Shown: in pieces, positions 54,360 through 63,239 of the stretch
How the letters are laid out: every line of letters begins with the position of its first letter
Position numbering within the stretch: the first letter of the stretch is position 1
Assembly (NCBI RefSeq): GCF_000331305.1
Contig: NZ_KB217478.1
Span: 4,080,575-4,144,574 of the forward strand
Source of the DNA: Calothrix sp. PCC 7103
GTDB taxonomy: Bacteria; Cyanobacteriota; Cyanobacteriia; Cyanobacteriales; Nostocaceae
DNA: 64,000 nt
Reading direction: 5' to 3'
Made by a program: the position numbers and the translations under genes
Notes under the pieces: model-generated
Database searches by the model: none
Seen by the model: only the letters and a program-made list of their open reading frames with translations
Told to the model about the DNA's origin: nothing

Positions 54360-54767
54360 CTATGCCCAGCGTGCGACAACAACTTTCACTGTACCGTCTT
54401 GCATGACTTCATCTTCTTCTATTGTAAATCCTTGTTCTTGTGCGGTTGCTTTTAATGCGTGATAACCGTAGCGCTGCATTAGCTTGTTCATCCATTGTTG
54501 ATTATATTGATGTCGGTCGTATTCGGAAATTATTGCTTCAAATTGTCCGTCTGCTTGTTGTTTAAAACCAATATCATTGCTGGAGCTACCGATGTATTGG
54601 CGCCGTATTATTACTTCAGCTGTTTGTTCGCGCACATCACCTTGATAGCCATATAGGTGTTGTGCTGTTTCGTGAAGTTCGATGTTTTTAAATCCAACAT
54701 CTGATAATGCTGTAACTAATGCGTCACGATTTTTGATTTGGGTTTTGATACTTGTAAAGTGTGACAT
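54360..54767 (-). CDS. DUF1257 protein (Ycf35-like), copy 2
   Basis: A 135-residue protein beginning MSHFTSIKTQIKNRDALVTA and ending with GFTIEEDEVMQDGTVKVVV, the pattern of DUF1257/Ycf35. ATG 54767 is chosen because the longer frame runs into the upstream gene. It is a diverged tandem paralogue of 54838. With the AAA protein at 55231 it makes a three-gene unit on the minus strand. DUF1257 proteins are encoded in many plastid genomes as ycf35; the role is not established. Confidence 0.85.
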   Translation of the reverse strand: MSHFTSIKTQIKNRDALVTALSDVGFKNIELHETAQHLYGYQGDVREQTAEVIIRRQYIGSSSNDIGFKQQADGQFEAIISEYDRHQYNQQWMNKLMQRYGYHALKATAQEQGFTIEEDEVMQDGTVKVVVARWA

Positions 54768-54837
54768 AGTGTTAGTTATTTTATTGCTTGGTTTATTGTT
54801 ATTATTAGCCTTGGATTCCAAATCCAAGGCGGGTATA

Positions 54838-55212
54838 TTATGCCCATCTACCAACAACAACTCTTACGGTTCCATCTTGTAGAACTTCTTCTTCTTCGAT
54901 ATTAAATCCTTGTTCCTGTACTGTTGCCATTAAGGTTTTATGAGCATATTTTTGTGTAATTGAGTTCACAAATTTTTGCTGGTTAATCTGGGCGCCCCAA
55001 AAGTCGGCGACGATTTCATAATTATCGCCACTGCGCCGAAATCCTAGGTCGTAACCGTTGTTTTGACGAATTACATATTCGGCTTGGGTGGTATCTCCGT
55101 GATATCCACGTACTTTGGTGTTACATTCGACTTTGTGCCCTAGTTCTTGCAACACTTCATGGAGTACTTCGCCGTTTTTGATTTGAACCTTTATGGTTGT
55201 AAAATGTGACAT
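54838..55212 (-). CDS. DUF1257 protein (Ycf35-like), copy 1
   Basis: A 124-residue paralogue of the previous gene: MSHFTTIKVQIKNGEVLHEV at the start, GYDLGFRRSGDNYEIVADFW in the middle and GFNIEEEEVLQDGTVRVVV at the end. Closer than copy 2 to the usual cyanobacterial Ycf35 length. It begins 18 bases after the AAA ATPase gene, so co-expression is likely. Confidence 0.88.
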   Translation of the reverse strand: MSHFTTIKVQIKNGEVLHEVLQELGHKVECNTKVRGYHGDTTQAEYVIRQNNGYDLGFRRSGDNYEIVADFWGAQINQQKFVNSITQKYAHKTLMATVQEQGFNIEEEEVLQDGTVRVVVGRWA

Positions 55213-55230
55213 AATTTATTTTGGTTGGTT

Positions 55231-56853
55231 TTAATCTACTTCTAATGGTCCGATTCCTTGTTGTATTGAATATTGTTTTAACTCCTCTACTAATTGAATA
55301 TCGTTTGATGCTGCTCTGGCACCTGCTTGTGCTGCCCATTGTTTGAGTGCTTCTATTTGGTCGCGCGCTATTGCTGCTAATGGAACTGTTTGCGATGTTG
55401 CTTGTAGTATATCCTCGGTGTTGAAGTCGCGGCGATGTCCGTTGATTCTTGTGGAAAATGCTTGGTGCATGGCATCGATTATTACTTGCTCTATTTCGGC
55501 GCCGCTAAAGTTATTTGTTTGTTTTGCTAGTGCAGGCAAGTTGAATTCACGTAAGCGACTCGGACGTAAACGCTGTAAGTGAACTTTAAATATTTCTTGT
55601 CGTTCAGCTTCGTTGGGCAGGTTTAAAAAGAATATTTCATCAAATCGACCTTTTCGTAATAACTCAGCGGGTAATATTTGAACGTTATTGGCTGTTGCGA
55701 CAATAAATACTGGGCTGGTTTTTTCTTGCATCCAGGTAATTAAACTACCAAAGACTCTCCGTGATGTTCCGGAGTCTCCATCAACACCACTTGTAATATT
55801 ACCAAAGGCTTTATCGATTTCGTCTATCCATAATACACAAGGTGCCATTGCTTCGGTAAGTTGAATCATTTGGCGCACACGACTTTCGCTTTCACCGACG
55901 ATACCACCAAATAGGCGCCCAGAATCAAGACGCAATAACGGTAGGCGCCATTCATGAGCGATAGTTTTGGCACTTAGAGATTTTCCGGTTCCTTGAATAC
56001 CTACAAGTAACATCCCTTTGGGGTTGGGAATACCATAACGTCGTGCTTCGTCAGTAAAAGCATCTTGACGCATGAGTACCCATTGCTTAAGTTGGTCTAA
56101 CCCACCAACCCGTTTTAAAGATTCACTAGGAGTAAAAAACTCCAAAATACCAGTTTGGCGAACTGCTTGCTTTTTCTCTTCTAAAACACCATCAATATCT
56201 GTTTCGTTAACTTGCTGTTTAGCTGCTAGGGCTTTTGCCAAAACCCTAGATATACGAGTTCGACTCAAACCTTGACAAGCTTTAACCAACTGTTCGCGTG
56301 CTAACCCATCTATATTTAATTTGTCTGGTACTACTAGCTGCTCGATTAAATAATTTATTTCTTGTACGCTGGGCAGTGGAAAATCAACCACCGTCAACTC
56401 TTGCTGCAATTCGTCAGGAATATCTAATGTGTGGCTAGTAACAACTATAGTCTTACGTGCGCGCTTTAACTCCCGCGTTAAATTCCGCAGTTCTCGTACT
56501 ATAGGGGCACTTTTTTCTGTAGTCGAATTTTTGATAAACGGATGCAAATCACGCAGCACAAACATTGTAGCCGTTTGAGCATCAGCTTTAGCAATGCGCC
56601 CCAAAGCTACCATCACCGAACCTTTATCAGCATTATTGTCGCTCCAACCCCTGACAATATCCCAGAATAAAACCTGCCTTTGAGGTTGCGCTCGCTTTGC
56701 TACTTGTAACAATACTTCCTCAACGGGTTCTTCTTCTACACATATTAAATAAAGAAGCGGATACCGCGCGCGTATCATCAAATCTAACTGCTCAACCAAA
56801 GCAGCATAACGCTGTTGGCTGTCTGATGTTCCATTTTGATGCATGTTATCCAT
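55231..56853 (-). CDS. Ycf46-like AAA ATPase
   Basis: A 540-residue AAA protein. The N-terminal 235 residues are a degenerate AAA-like region (LDLMIRARYPLLYLICVEEE, FVLRDLHPFI). The C-terminal AAA domain is complete: Walker A GIQGTGKSLSAKTIA, Walker B PCVLWIDEIDKAF, sensor 1 FIVATANNV and the arginine-finger region ELLRKGRFDEIFF. This matches Ycf46, conserved in cyanobacteria and some plastids. ATG 56853 has a GAGGA site and fits the family; the frame extends 19 codons upstream. Works with DUF1257 partners by operon placement; precise function unknown. Confidence 0.88.
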   Translation of the reverse strand: MDNMHQNGTSDSQQRYAALVEQLDLMIRARYPLLYLICVEEEPVEEVLLQVAKRAQPQRQVLFWDIVRGWSDNNADKGSVMVALGRIAKADAQTATMFVLRDLHPFIKNSTTEKSAPIVRELRNLTRELKRARKTIVVTSHTLDIPDELQQELTVVDFPLPSVQEINYLIEQLVVPDKLNIDGLAREQLVKACQGLSRTRISRVLAKALAAKQQVNETDIDGVLEEKKQAVRQTGILEFFTPSESLKRVGGLDQLKQWVLMRQDAFTDEARRYGIPNPKGMLLVGIQGTGKSLSAKTIAHEWRLPLLRLDSGRLFGGIVGESESRVRQMIQLTEAMAPCVLWIDEIDKAFGNITSGVDGDSGTSRRVFGSLITWMQEKTSPVFIVATANNVQILPAELLRKGRFDEIFFLNLPNEAERQEIFKVHLQRLRPSRLREFNLPALAKQTNNFSGAEIEQVIIDAMHQAFSTRINGHRRDFNTEDILQATSQTVPLAAIARDQIEALKQWAAQAGARAASNDIQLVEELKQYSIQQGIGPLEVD

Positions 56854-57224
56854 ATGATTCCTCGTGGGGAAGTATTGCACCGTCGGGAATGGGAAATTGG
56901 GGACAGGCACCCTTGCGATTATTTGTAGTACATAGTAGTATTATGGCACACCAAATAGGTTGGCCCAGTAGCTTAATATAAGCTTTACAAAAGCGAACTT
57001 ATGTACTGAATATTATAAAAAACAGTTTATCCGGTTTTTTCTACGTTGCCAAGAATATCTACAGTAAATTTATGATGAAGAACTCCTTGTAAGCACTTCA
57101 GTGCTTATCATAATTTAAGCACTGAAGTGCTTACAACGGCGTTCTTTATACTATCATGTGAAATATATTAAGTGTGGCTATATTAAGTGGATGCGGTAAC
57201 TTATAAATAAAAATTATATATCCA
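56854..57224. other. Divergent intergenic region with hairpin repeat
   Basis: About 370 bases between the AAA gene and the metallophosphoesterase gene; holds promoters for both and a hairpin repeat at 57078-57145. No coding frame. Confidence 0.5.
57078..57145. repeat. Hairpin repeat with self-complementary arms
   Basis: The 19-base arms GTAAGCACTTCAGTGCTTA (57089-57107) and its exact complement (57116-57134) flank an 8-base loop. Each arm is itself palindromic (AAGCACT and AGTGCTT), and weaker pairing extends to AAGAAC and GTTCTT on the outside. It could be a very small mobile element. Confidence 0.75.
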
Positions 57225-58040
57225 ATGTACATCCTAGAAATCTCACACAAACCGATTCATCAGGTACGCTACTTAACAGTAGCCTCTGGTGGTGTCAGTT
57301 TGGTTGAGAAATATATACCTATATTAATAGGGGAGGTAGATGTTCTACCCAATCATTTAGATGCGATTATTGTAACCAGCGATTTACAAGGAATAGACCC
57401 AAAAAATCAACAACTCGTAGGTCATCTTGTCCTCGAAGAGCTAGAAAACCTAGCTCTTCAGCAAAAAATACCATCACTCAAAAACACTGGTGTTATACTA
57501 GCAGGCGATTTATACGCTGAAACCAATAAGCGTAGTGGAGTTGTTGGAGATGTGCGCGAAGTATGGCACGCTTTCAGACGCCGATTTCGCTGGGTTGCAG
57601 GTGTAGCAGGCAACCACGATAGTTTTGGGACTAAGGAAGAAGATATTAAGCTTTTCAAGCAAACTAAGGATATTTACTACCTTGATGGTGAGATAGCAAA
57701 AAACGGTGAATTAAATATAGCAGGTGTTTCTGGAATTATTGGAAGACCAAGTAAACCATTTCGGCGCCGTGAAAATGACTTTATCCATGAAATTAGAGAA
57801 CTAGTCAAACAGACGCCGGATATTTTGATATTACACGAAGGTCCCGACTATCCAAGGCACAACTTACTTGGCAAAAGTTCTATAAGATTAGAGCTAGAAG
57901 AAATAAATAAAAATACTAAACTACTGGTTATTTGCGGTCACTCGTACTGGAAAATTCCCATGATAGTACTAAAAAACGGTATTCAAGTCGTTAAATCAGA
58001 TAGCAGAGTCATTGTACTTATACAAAAGAAATCTCCCTAA
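57225..58040 (+). CDS. Metallophosphoesterase
   Basis: A 271-residue calcineurin-like phosphoesterase. Metal motifs are visible in order: IIVTSDLQG (in place of D-x-H), GVILAGDLY (GD), VAGVAGNHDSFG (GNHD), ILHEGPDYPRHN and VICGHSYWKIP (GH). The first motif differs from the classical D-x-H, with Gln-Gly in the region of the His, so metal binding may be modified. It may hydrolyse phosphoproteins, nucleotides or cyclic nucleotides. It appears solitary. Confidence 0.85.
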   Translation: MYILEISHKPIHQVRYLTVASGGVSLVEKYIPILIGEVDVLPNHLDAIIVTSDLQGIDPKNQQLVGHLVLEELENLALQQKIPSLKNTGVILAGDLYAETNKRSGVVGDVREVWHAFRRRFRWVAGVAGNHDSFGTKEEDIKLFKQTKDIYYLDGEIAKNGELNIAGVSGIIGRPSKPFRRRENDFIHEIRELVKQTPDILILHEGPDYPRHNLLGKSSIRLELEEINKNTKLLVICGHSYWKIPMIVLKNGIQVVKSDSRVIVLIQKKSP

Positions 58041-58041
58041 A

Positions 58042-58061
58042 TCCCCCATGAATTCGGGGGA
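58042..58061 (+). terminator. C-rich/G-rich hairpin after the phosphoesterase gene
   Basis: TCCCCC and GGGGGA pair around ATGAATTC, directly after the stop. The same ATCCCCC...GGGGGACT pair occurs at 33436-33470. Few T residues follow. Confidence 0.55.
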
Positions 58062-58293
58062 CTTTAAGAGGCCTTTTAGCGCCCCTTATTAAGGGGGGTT
58101 GGGTGATTAAAATTTTAAATATACATAGTTTTAAGTATATTTACCACAGAGACACAGAGTCCACAGAGAAAATGAGAATAATTACTAAAAAAAATTCCAC
58201 TGGACAAAGAAATTTTGAAGATTGGCGCCTCATCACTAAATTACTGTAAGTCTTGAAAATTAACTATAATTAAATTTAGAAATTTATCAGTAT

Positions 58294-60168
58294 CTAAGTA
58301 TTTAACTGCCTTAAATAATCCATTCTCGAAATCCATCTTTGTACATCGGCGCCTTTTTCTCCAGTAATGCGCTTCGAGGCGTCACGTATTGCTGTTTTAT
58401 TATATATCTGCCACAATTCCTCGAACATCTCAAATTTTTCACACGCTTCCAAATCTCTTTGTATTACCCTAAGATTCTCTTCGCTTCCCCAGACAGTCAG
58501 TTCTTCGGTGTAACGATTTTTCCATTTAGTTAACTTTTGTTTTTCTTCTATACTAAACTTGTCCCAAACTGCTTTTTTTACATCATCAGAACGAAAAGAC
58601 ATATATTGAACTACATCGTCCCAATCAGACGATGTTCTGATTTTATTGGCAATACCCATTAATATATTAGTTAAAACATTTATCTGTGATAAATTTAAAT
58701 TCATTAGAGTTAGAGCATATTTAATTTCATCTAAATTTACGTCGCGGTTTTCCTCAATCCAATATTTAATAACCTGAACTTTTTCTGTATATGTTTTATT
58801 TCCCCGAAACTTTCTTTTTTTATGTTCTACTATAGGACGCAATACCGCAGGACGTACACTAGCTGGAACTTCTAACCATTCGGCGCCTTCACATGAAGTA
58901 ATCATAGGTGTACCACCACCTTCTATGACTCGTCCTTCCTCTAATACCCATCGAAGCGGTTTACCACAGTTAGCACAATCGGCTTCATAAGTAGTAACAA
59001 ATTCGCACTGTTTCGTATTAAAAATCTCAAATGTACGAATTAAAGCAGGCATCGGTTTAAATACATGATGGCAACTGGAACAACAACGGGCGCCCATTGT
59101 ATCGGGGTCACATGTTATAGGTTCTAAACTCCATTCGCGATGGTCACATGGGCGCCCCAACCTATACCAGTTATCGGTCATATCGATGATAACTGCATGA
59201 GTTTTACCAGGATAAGGACGTAATACACGCCCTATCATTTGTAACCACAGGGTAACGCTTGTCGTTGGACGCGCAATAATTACTACTTCCGAATCAGGAC
59301 AATCAAATCCCTCGGTTAAAATTGCACAGTTGGAAATTACTTGTGTGGCGCCTTTTCTAAATCTCTCTAAAATTTCCTTACGTTCGTCCTGGGGTGTTTC
59401 TCCATCGATGTGTTCGCAAGCAATACTATTCATGCAAAATTGAGTAGTTATAGATTTGGAGTGTGCTACATCAACCGCGAATATTATAGTTTTCTTATTA
59501 TCACCAAAATTATTCCACTGTTTTAAAACCTCTTCGGGTTTATAGTCCTGAGCGACTTCGGCTAATTCCTTCTTTGTAAAATCACGCTTTTTTGGTACTT
59601 TATGCTTTGAGTATTTAAATCCAGCAATTAACTTATAATCTGTCAAATATCCAAGAGCAATTAATTCTTTTGTACTAATAGAGCAAATTAACTCATCGAA
59701 AACATCACGCAGTCCGTAACCGTCTTCCCGTCGTGGTGTCGCGGTTACTCCCAAAATTAGTGCATTTGGGTAAGCTTCAATTAATTTACGATAACTATTT
59801 GCACTGGCGTGGTGAGCTTCGTCGATTATCACTAATCCGGCACCGGGATAATTTTTACGACGCGCGAGGGTTTGAATACTACCTACCTGTATTAATGAGT
59901 CAGTTGGTTTGTAACCAGCTTTGATGATACCCGGCGCCTGTTCTGTAACAGATTCCAACTTTGATGCAGCCTGTAAAATTAATTCTTCCCGGTGGGCAAT
60001 AACTAAAACCCCTTCTTGGTGTCGTGCGAACTGAGAAGCTATTGCTGCAAAAATAACCGTTTTACCACCACCTGTGCTTAATTGTAGTAAAACTTTCCGA
60101 GTTCCACCAGACCAGGCGCCAAGCGTTTTTGACACGAGTTCCTCTTGGTAATCGCGTAGCACAAACAT
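58294..60168 (-). CDS. SF2 DEAD/DEAH-box helicase
   Basis: A 624-residue superfamily 2 helicase similar to RadD/SSL2-type enzymes. The motifs are visible: LSTGGGKTVIFAA (I), VLVIAHREEL (Ia), VIIDEAHHASA (II), LGVTATPRRED (III), KKTIIFAVDVAHSK (IV), ILTEGFDCPDSEVV (V) and LQMIGRVLRPYPGK (VI). A Cys cluster (CCSSCHHVF and DCANCGKP) could bind zinc, and a helical C-terminal extension (about 440-624) follows. Probable roles are DNA repair or defence. It is a single gene, with no nuclease or methylase neighbour. Confidence 0.88.
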   Translation of the reverse strand: MFVLRDYQEELVSKTLGAWSGGTRKVLLQLSTGGGKTVIFAAIASQFARHQEGVLVIAHREELILQAASKLESVTEQAPGIIKAGYKPTDSLIQVGSIQTLARRKNYPGAGLVIIDEAHHASANSYRKLIEAYPNALILGVTATPRREDGYGLRDVFDELICSISTKELIALGYLTDYKLIAGFKYSKHKVPKKRDFTKKELAEVAQDYKPEEVLKQWNNFGDNKKTIIFAVDVAHSKSITTQFCMNSIACEHIDGETPQDERKEILERFRKGATQVISNCAILTEGFDCPDSEVVIIARPTTSVTLWLQMIGRVLRPYPGKTHAVIIDMTDNWYRLGRPCDHREWSLEPITCDPDTMGARCCSSCHHVFKPMPALIRTFEIFNTKQCEFVTTYEADCANCGKPLRWVLEEGRVIEGGGTPMITSCEGAEWLEVPASVRPAVLRPIVEHKKRKFRGNKTYTEKVQVIKYWIEENRDVNLDEIKYALTLMNLNLSQINVLTNILMGIANKIRTSSDWDDVVQYMSFRSDDVKKAVWDKFSIEEKQKLTKWKNRYTEELTVWGSEENLRVIQRDLEACEKFEMFEELWQIYNKTAIRDASKRITGEKGADVQRWISRMDYLRQLNT

Positions 60169-60266
60169 ACTATATTTTTTGACCTCTTTCTAATTAGATA
60201 AACAATAGTTACTAATAATACTGGAGTTCTGGCGTTCGTGTTAACTTCCAAATGAATTTATTCAAG

Positions 60267-60878
60267 TTAAATACGTAATCCTTGTAATATTTCATGCAAA
60301 GCGCTACGAACATCTGCTAGCTTTTCGACGGAATTATCTGAGCGCGCAGCCCAAATTACACCTTCATTAATGGCGCCATTCAGCACAACAGCTACTGCTT
60401 CAGAAGATTTAGATTTCAGGCGCCCCGAATCAATTGCTTGCTTGACTCCCTCTAACAATAATCCAAATCCGTACTCTCTATCTAAACGATTCCACTCTTC
60501 CCAACCTAAAACTGCTGGTGCATCAATCAACCAAATTTGTTGTATATCTGGTTTTGCTACAGCTTCTAGAAATGCATCGCACCCAATAATTAGTGCATCA
60601 AACGAATCTTTTGCTTTTTCGATTGCTGCATTTATATCTTTGACTATCTCCTGCTGAATCTGTTCGCATACCGCGCGCAATAAATCAGCTTTATCAGCAA
60701 ATTGATGATACAAGGCGCCGCGAGTTACATTTGTACTTAACAAAATTTGTTCAGTACTAGTATTCGCATAAGTTTGAGACGCGAATAACTCTCGTGCAAC
60801 ACTTATAAACATTGCACGAGTTTCAGCAGATTGTTCAGCTTTAGTACGTTTCTTCGTTTGACGGGGCTTGACAGGCAT
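60267..60878 (-). CDS. TetR/AcrR-family regulator
   Basis: A 203-residue TetR regulator. The helix-turn-helix (about 20-65) reads TRAMFISVARELFASQTYAN, STEQILLSTNVTRGALYHQF and FADKADLLRAV. The C-terminal ligand/dimer domain is typical in length. It is divergent from the DUF3303/DUF4336 genes, with two operators between them, one overlapping its own start codon. Probably represses both itself and those genes; ligand unknown. Confidence 0.92.
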   Translation of the reverse strand: MPVKPRQTKKRTKAEQSAETRAMFISVARELFASQTYANTSTEQILLSTNVTRGALYHQFADKADLLRAVCEQIQQEIVKDINAAIEKAKDSFDALIIGCDAFLEAVAKPDIQQIWLIDAPAVLGWEEWNRLDREYGFGLLLEGVKQAIDSGRLKSKSSEAVAVVLNGAINEGVIWAARSDNSVEKLADVRSALHEILQGLRI

Positions 60879-60916
60879 ACAAACAGTATGTATCTTAAAT
60901 TCATACCAACAGTATG
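60876..60916. promoter_or_regulatory. Two TetR-type operators
   Basis: CATAC-N5-GTATG occurs at 60876-60890 and 60902-60916, centres 26 bases apart (about 2.5 turns), on the same face or nearly so. The first includes the start codon of the TetR gene (60876-60878). The matching AACAGTATGTAT sequence is repeated exactly. Confidence 0.75.
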
Positions 60917-60964
60917 TATATTATCTTTGTTCACCTTTAAATAAAAGATTTGTGAGGAAATAAC

Positions 60965-61237
60965 ATGTTGTTCATGGTGGTTGAACGATTCAAAGATGGC
61001 AAAGCTAAAGATACATATCGTAGATTTCAAGAAAAAGGGCGAATGATGCCTGAAGGTTTGCGGTATATAGATAGTTGGGTTGAAGTCAATTTCGGACGAT
61101 GCTTTCAGCTTATGGAATGTGATAATTTACGTTTATTTCAGCAATGGGTACTAGAGTGGGAAGACTTGGGAGAGTTCGAGATAATCCCCGTTGTTTCATC
61201 AAAGGAAACGATGGAAGTAATTACTAAAATAGTATAA
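60965..61237 (+). CDS. DUF3303 protein
   Basis: A 90-residue protein of the DUF3303 type: MLFMVVERFKDGKAKDTYRR, then LRYIDSWVEVNFGRCFQLME and LFQQWVLEWEDLGEFEIIPV. It probably has a ferredoxin-like dimeric alpha/beta-barrel fold. It is the first gene divergent from the TetR regulator, with GAGGAA before ATG, and is 14 bases before the DUF4336 gene, so likely a two-gene operon under TetR control. Confidence 0.88.
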   Translation: MLFMVVERFKDGKAKDTYRRFQEKGRMMPEGLRYIDSWVEVNFGRCFQLMECDNLRLFQQWVLEWEDLGEFEIIPVVSSKETMEVITKIV

Positions 61238-61251
61238 AAAGCGTGTAAATT

Positions 61252-61959
61252 ATGCTTAGACAAATAGATAATAACCTTTGGGTTGCCGAACAGCCATTTC
61301 AGTATTGGGGAATAAACGTTGGCACCCGAATGACAGTTACTCGTTTAAAATCAGGATTAATGATTATTTCTCCAATCAAACCAAACGAGCAAATTATTCA
61401 TCAACTCAGCAAAATTGGTAAAGTTACCTACATTATTGCTCCAAATCTTTACCACCACCTGTTTCTTTCAGAGTTTCAAGCAATTTATCCAGAAGCAAAA
61501 CTAATTATTCCAAAAGGGCTAAACATTAAATTACCAAATCTTAATTTTGCTCAACTTCTGAACGAGAATAAAGGAAGTATTGATAATCAAGTAGAATATT
61601 TGCTAATAGATGGATTTAAAGTTCTTGATACAAGTGGCGCCTCAACACTCAACGAATACGTATTTTACCATAGAGATAGCCGTACTTTGATACTTACTGA
61701 TACTGCTTTTCATTTCGACGGTAACTTTACTTTTAAAACGCAGCTAGCTGCAAGGTTGCTGGGAATATACGGAAAACTGGCGCCATCTTTTTTAGAAAAA
61801 CTTGCATCAAAAGAAACACAAAAAGTAAAACAATCATTTCAAAAAGTATTTGAGTGGGACTTTGATAGAGTCATTATGGCTCACGGTAGCATTGTTGAAA
61901 CAGGCGCCAAACCAAAGTTGAAACAAGGATATGAAAACTTTCTAGGAACATTACTTTGA
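61252..61959 (+). CDS. DUF4336 protein (metallo-beta-lactamase-like)
   Basis: A 235-residue DUF4336 protein: LRQIDNNLWVAEQPFQYWGI, then RMTVTRLKSGLMIISPIKP, IIAPNLYHHLFLSEF (in place of the H-x-H-x-D-H site), and DRVIMAHGSIVE near the end. It has the metallo-beta-lactamase layout but only some metal ligands, so a hydrolytic role is uncertain. Co-operonic with DUF3303; likely regulated by the neighbouring TetR. Confidence 0.85.
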   Translation: MLRQIDNNLWVAEQPFQYWGINVGTRMTVTRLKSGLMIISPIKPNEQIIHQLSKIGKVTYIIAPNLYHHLFLSEFQAIYPEAKLIIPKGLNIKLPNLNFAQLLNENKGSIDNQVEYLLIDGFKVLDTSGASTLNEYVFYHRDSRTLILTDTAFHFDGNFTFKTQLAARLLGIYGKLAPSFLEKLASKETQKVKQSFQKVFEWDFDRVIMAHGSIVETGAKPKLKQGYENFLGTLL

Positions 61960-62120
61960 GAATAAGTTAGCCGAATATTTGCGATTACAAAACATTTCTT
62001 TATAATCGAGGATATACGATGTTAGTAAATATGTTTTATAATTATATACTAAAAGCTATACACTCAATTATCGTAATCCGCTTGTGTGATTATAAGTCTT
62101 AATCCGTTTTGAATCAAAGT

Positions 62121-62387
62121 TTAAGCTGCCCACTTGGAAATAATTTTACTTTCTGTAATTTCAAGAGCGTTTGCAATTCTATAAAGTGTTGTGCGATGTG
62201 GCATAGAAGCAGAGTCAAAAAACCTATTTAAAGACGGTTGTGGAATACCTGTTTTAAGTTTTGCCATTTCTCGCTTATCTACGTTTTCATTACTTTTTAC
62301 GTATCCCCTACATAAGAAAAAATCAGATAAGACTACGATACCAAGTCTCAATTGTACTTTTCCCTGCCCCATATTATGCCACTTCAT
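62121..62387 (-). CDS. XRE-like helix-turn-helix protein
   Basis: An 88-residue protein whose C-terminal half is a helix-turn-helix: REMAKLKTGIPQPSLNRFF, DSASMPHRTTLYRIANALE and a short tail ending SKWAA. The N-terminal half lacks the clear first helix of the family, so the start may be internal or the gene partly decayed. It is next to a GNAT remnant and a toxin-antitoxin pair, but has no partner of its own. Confidence 0.55.
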   Translation of the reverse strand: MKWHNMGQGKVQLRLGIVVLSDFFLCRGYVKSNENVDKREMAKLKTGIPQPSLNRFFDSASMPHRTTLYRIANALEITESKIISKWAA

Positions 62388-62397
62388 TTGTTTTAAT

Positions 62398-62680
62398 ACT
62401 TTTAAAAGAGAATGATGGACAATTTACACAAGATTATGAAATTGGCTGGCATTTGAAAAAATCCGCATGGGGTAAAGGTTATGCGACTGAAGCAGCAAAA
62501 GCTATTCTTAATTACGGGTTTAACGTTTTGAAGCTACGGGAAATTTACTCGATTGTAAACGAGAATAATATAGCTTCAATTAAAGTTACTCAAAGATTGG
62601 GAATGATTGGGTTAGGTAGTACTAATAAGTATTATAATATGAAACTGAAGTTATTTAAACTTGAGGCGCCTGCTCAATAA
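62398..62680 (+). pseudogene. C-terminal fragment of a GNAT acetyltransferase
   Basis: The frame reads QFTQDYEIGWHLKKSAWGKG then YATEAAKAILNYGFNVLKLR and ASIKVTQRLGM, the classical acetyl-CoA binding and C-terminal blocks of RimJ/RimL-type N-acetyltransferases. The N-terminal half is missing: upstream sequence in this frame is antisense to the XRE-like gene and not GNAT-like. Its end is duplicated just downstream. Confidence 0.75.
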
Positions 62681-62928
62681 AAAAACTGGGTGATACTTTA
62701 AAACGTTCACTAATAGCTCTAGCTTGTGTTTCATTAACAGCCCTTTTACCGCTTAATATTAAAAATAATGCCAATGAGTTGAAGAAGGGTTTTAAAGTAT
62801 TATAATATGAAACTGGAGTTATTTAAACTTAAGCTCCCTCCTCAATAAACAAACTAGGTGATACTTTAAAACGCTCACCAAGAGCTTTAGCTTGTGTTTC
62901 ATTAATAGGCTTTTTACCGCTTAATATA
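62627..62928. repeat. Direct repeat of GNAT end plus antitoxin end
   Basis: Segment A (62627-62758) and segment B (62795-62928) are similar over about 130 bases. Each joins a GNAT 3' end to the 3' end of the antitoxin gene; B contains the real antitoxin end. Between them, 62763-62794 resembles an internal piece of the amylase gene (63791-63824). This is rearrangement debris. Confidence 0.75.
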
Positions 62929-63239
62929 TCAGAGACTTCATCATCTGAACCAATAAGATTAGCTAAATCTGCTTGACTTATACCACTTGCTTCTATTATG
63001 TGTCTAAGCACTTCGTGTGGTGTAACTTCATCCATTGGGTAATTTTCAGCCTCGTACACTTCAATCAATGTTACCAATAGTTTATATAGTGCCGTTTCTT
63101 CTGGAGTTAAATTTTTTGCAAACGTAAAGTGTTCTGCTAACTCTAAAGCACGGTCATATTCTTCTTCCGTCTCTATGACTTGGGGTGCTACTTGTGCTAA
63201 AAGATTGCTATATATAACTTGGTCAAAAGTTTGAGTCAT
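62829..63239 (-). CDS. HigA-like antitoxin
   Basis: A 136-residue antitoxin. The N-terminal part (MTQTFDQVIYSNLLAQVAPQ ... TEEEYDRALELAEHF) is the common HigA N-terminal extension; the C-terminal part is an XRE helix-turn-helix (GISQADLANLIGSDDEVSDI, KPINETQAKALGERFKVSPS). ATG 63239 overlaps the toxin gene by 17 bases; the frame opens earlier but inside the toxin. Likely represses its own operon. Confidence 0.88.
   Translation of the reverse strand: MTQTFDQVIYSNLLAQVAPQVIETEEEYDRALELAEHFTFAKNLTPEETALYKLLVTLIEVYEAENYPMDEVTPHEVLRHIIEASGISQADLANLIGSDDEVSDILSGKKPINETQAKALGERFKVSPSLFIEEGA

Noticed and set aside
62261-62397. N-terminal part of the GNAT frame
   Set aside because: It is antisense to the XRE-like gene and lacks GNAT motifs; only the part after 62398 is GNAT-like.
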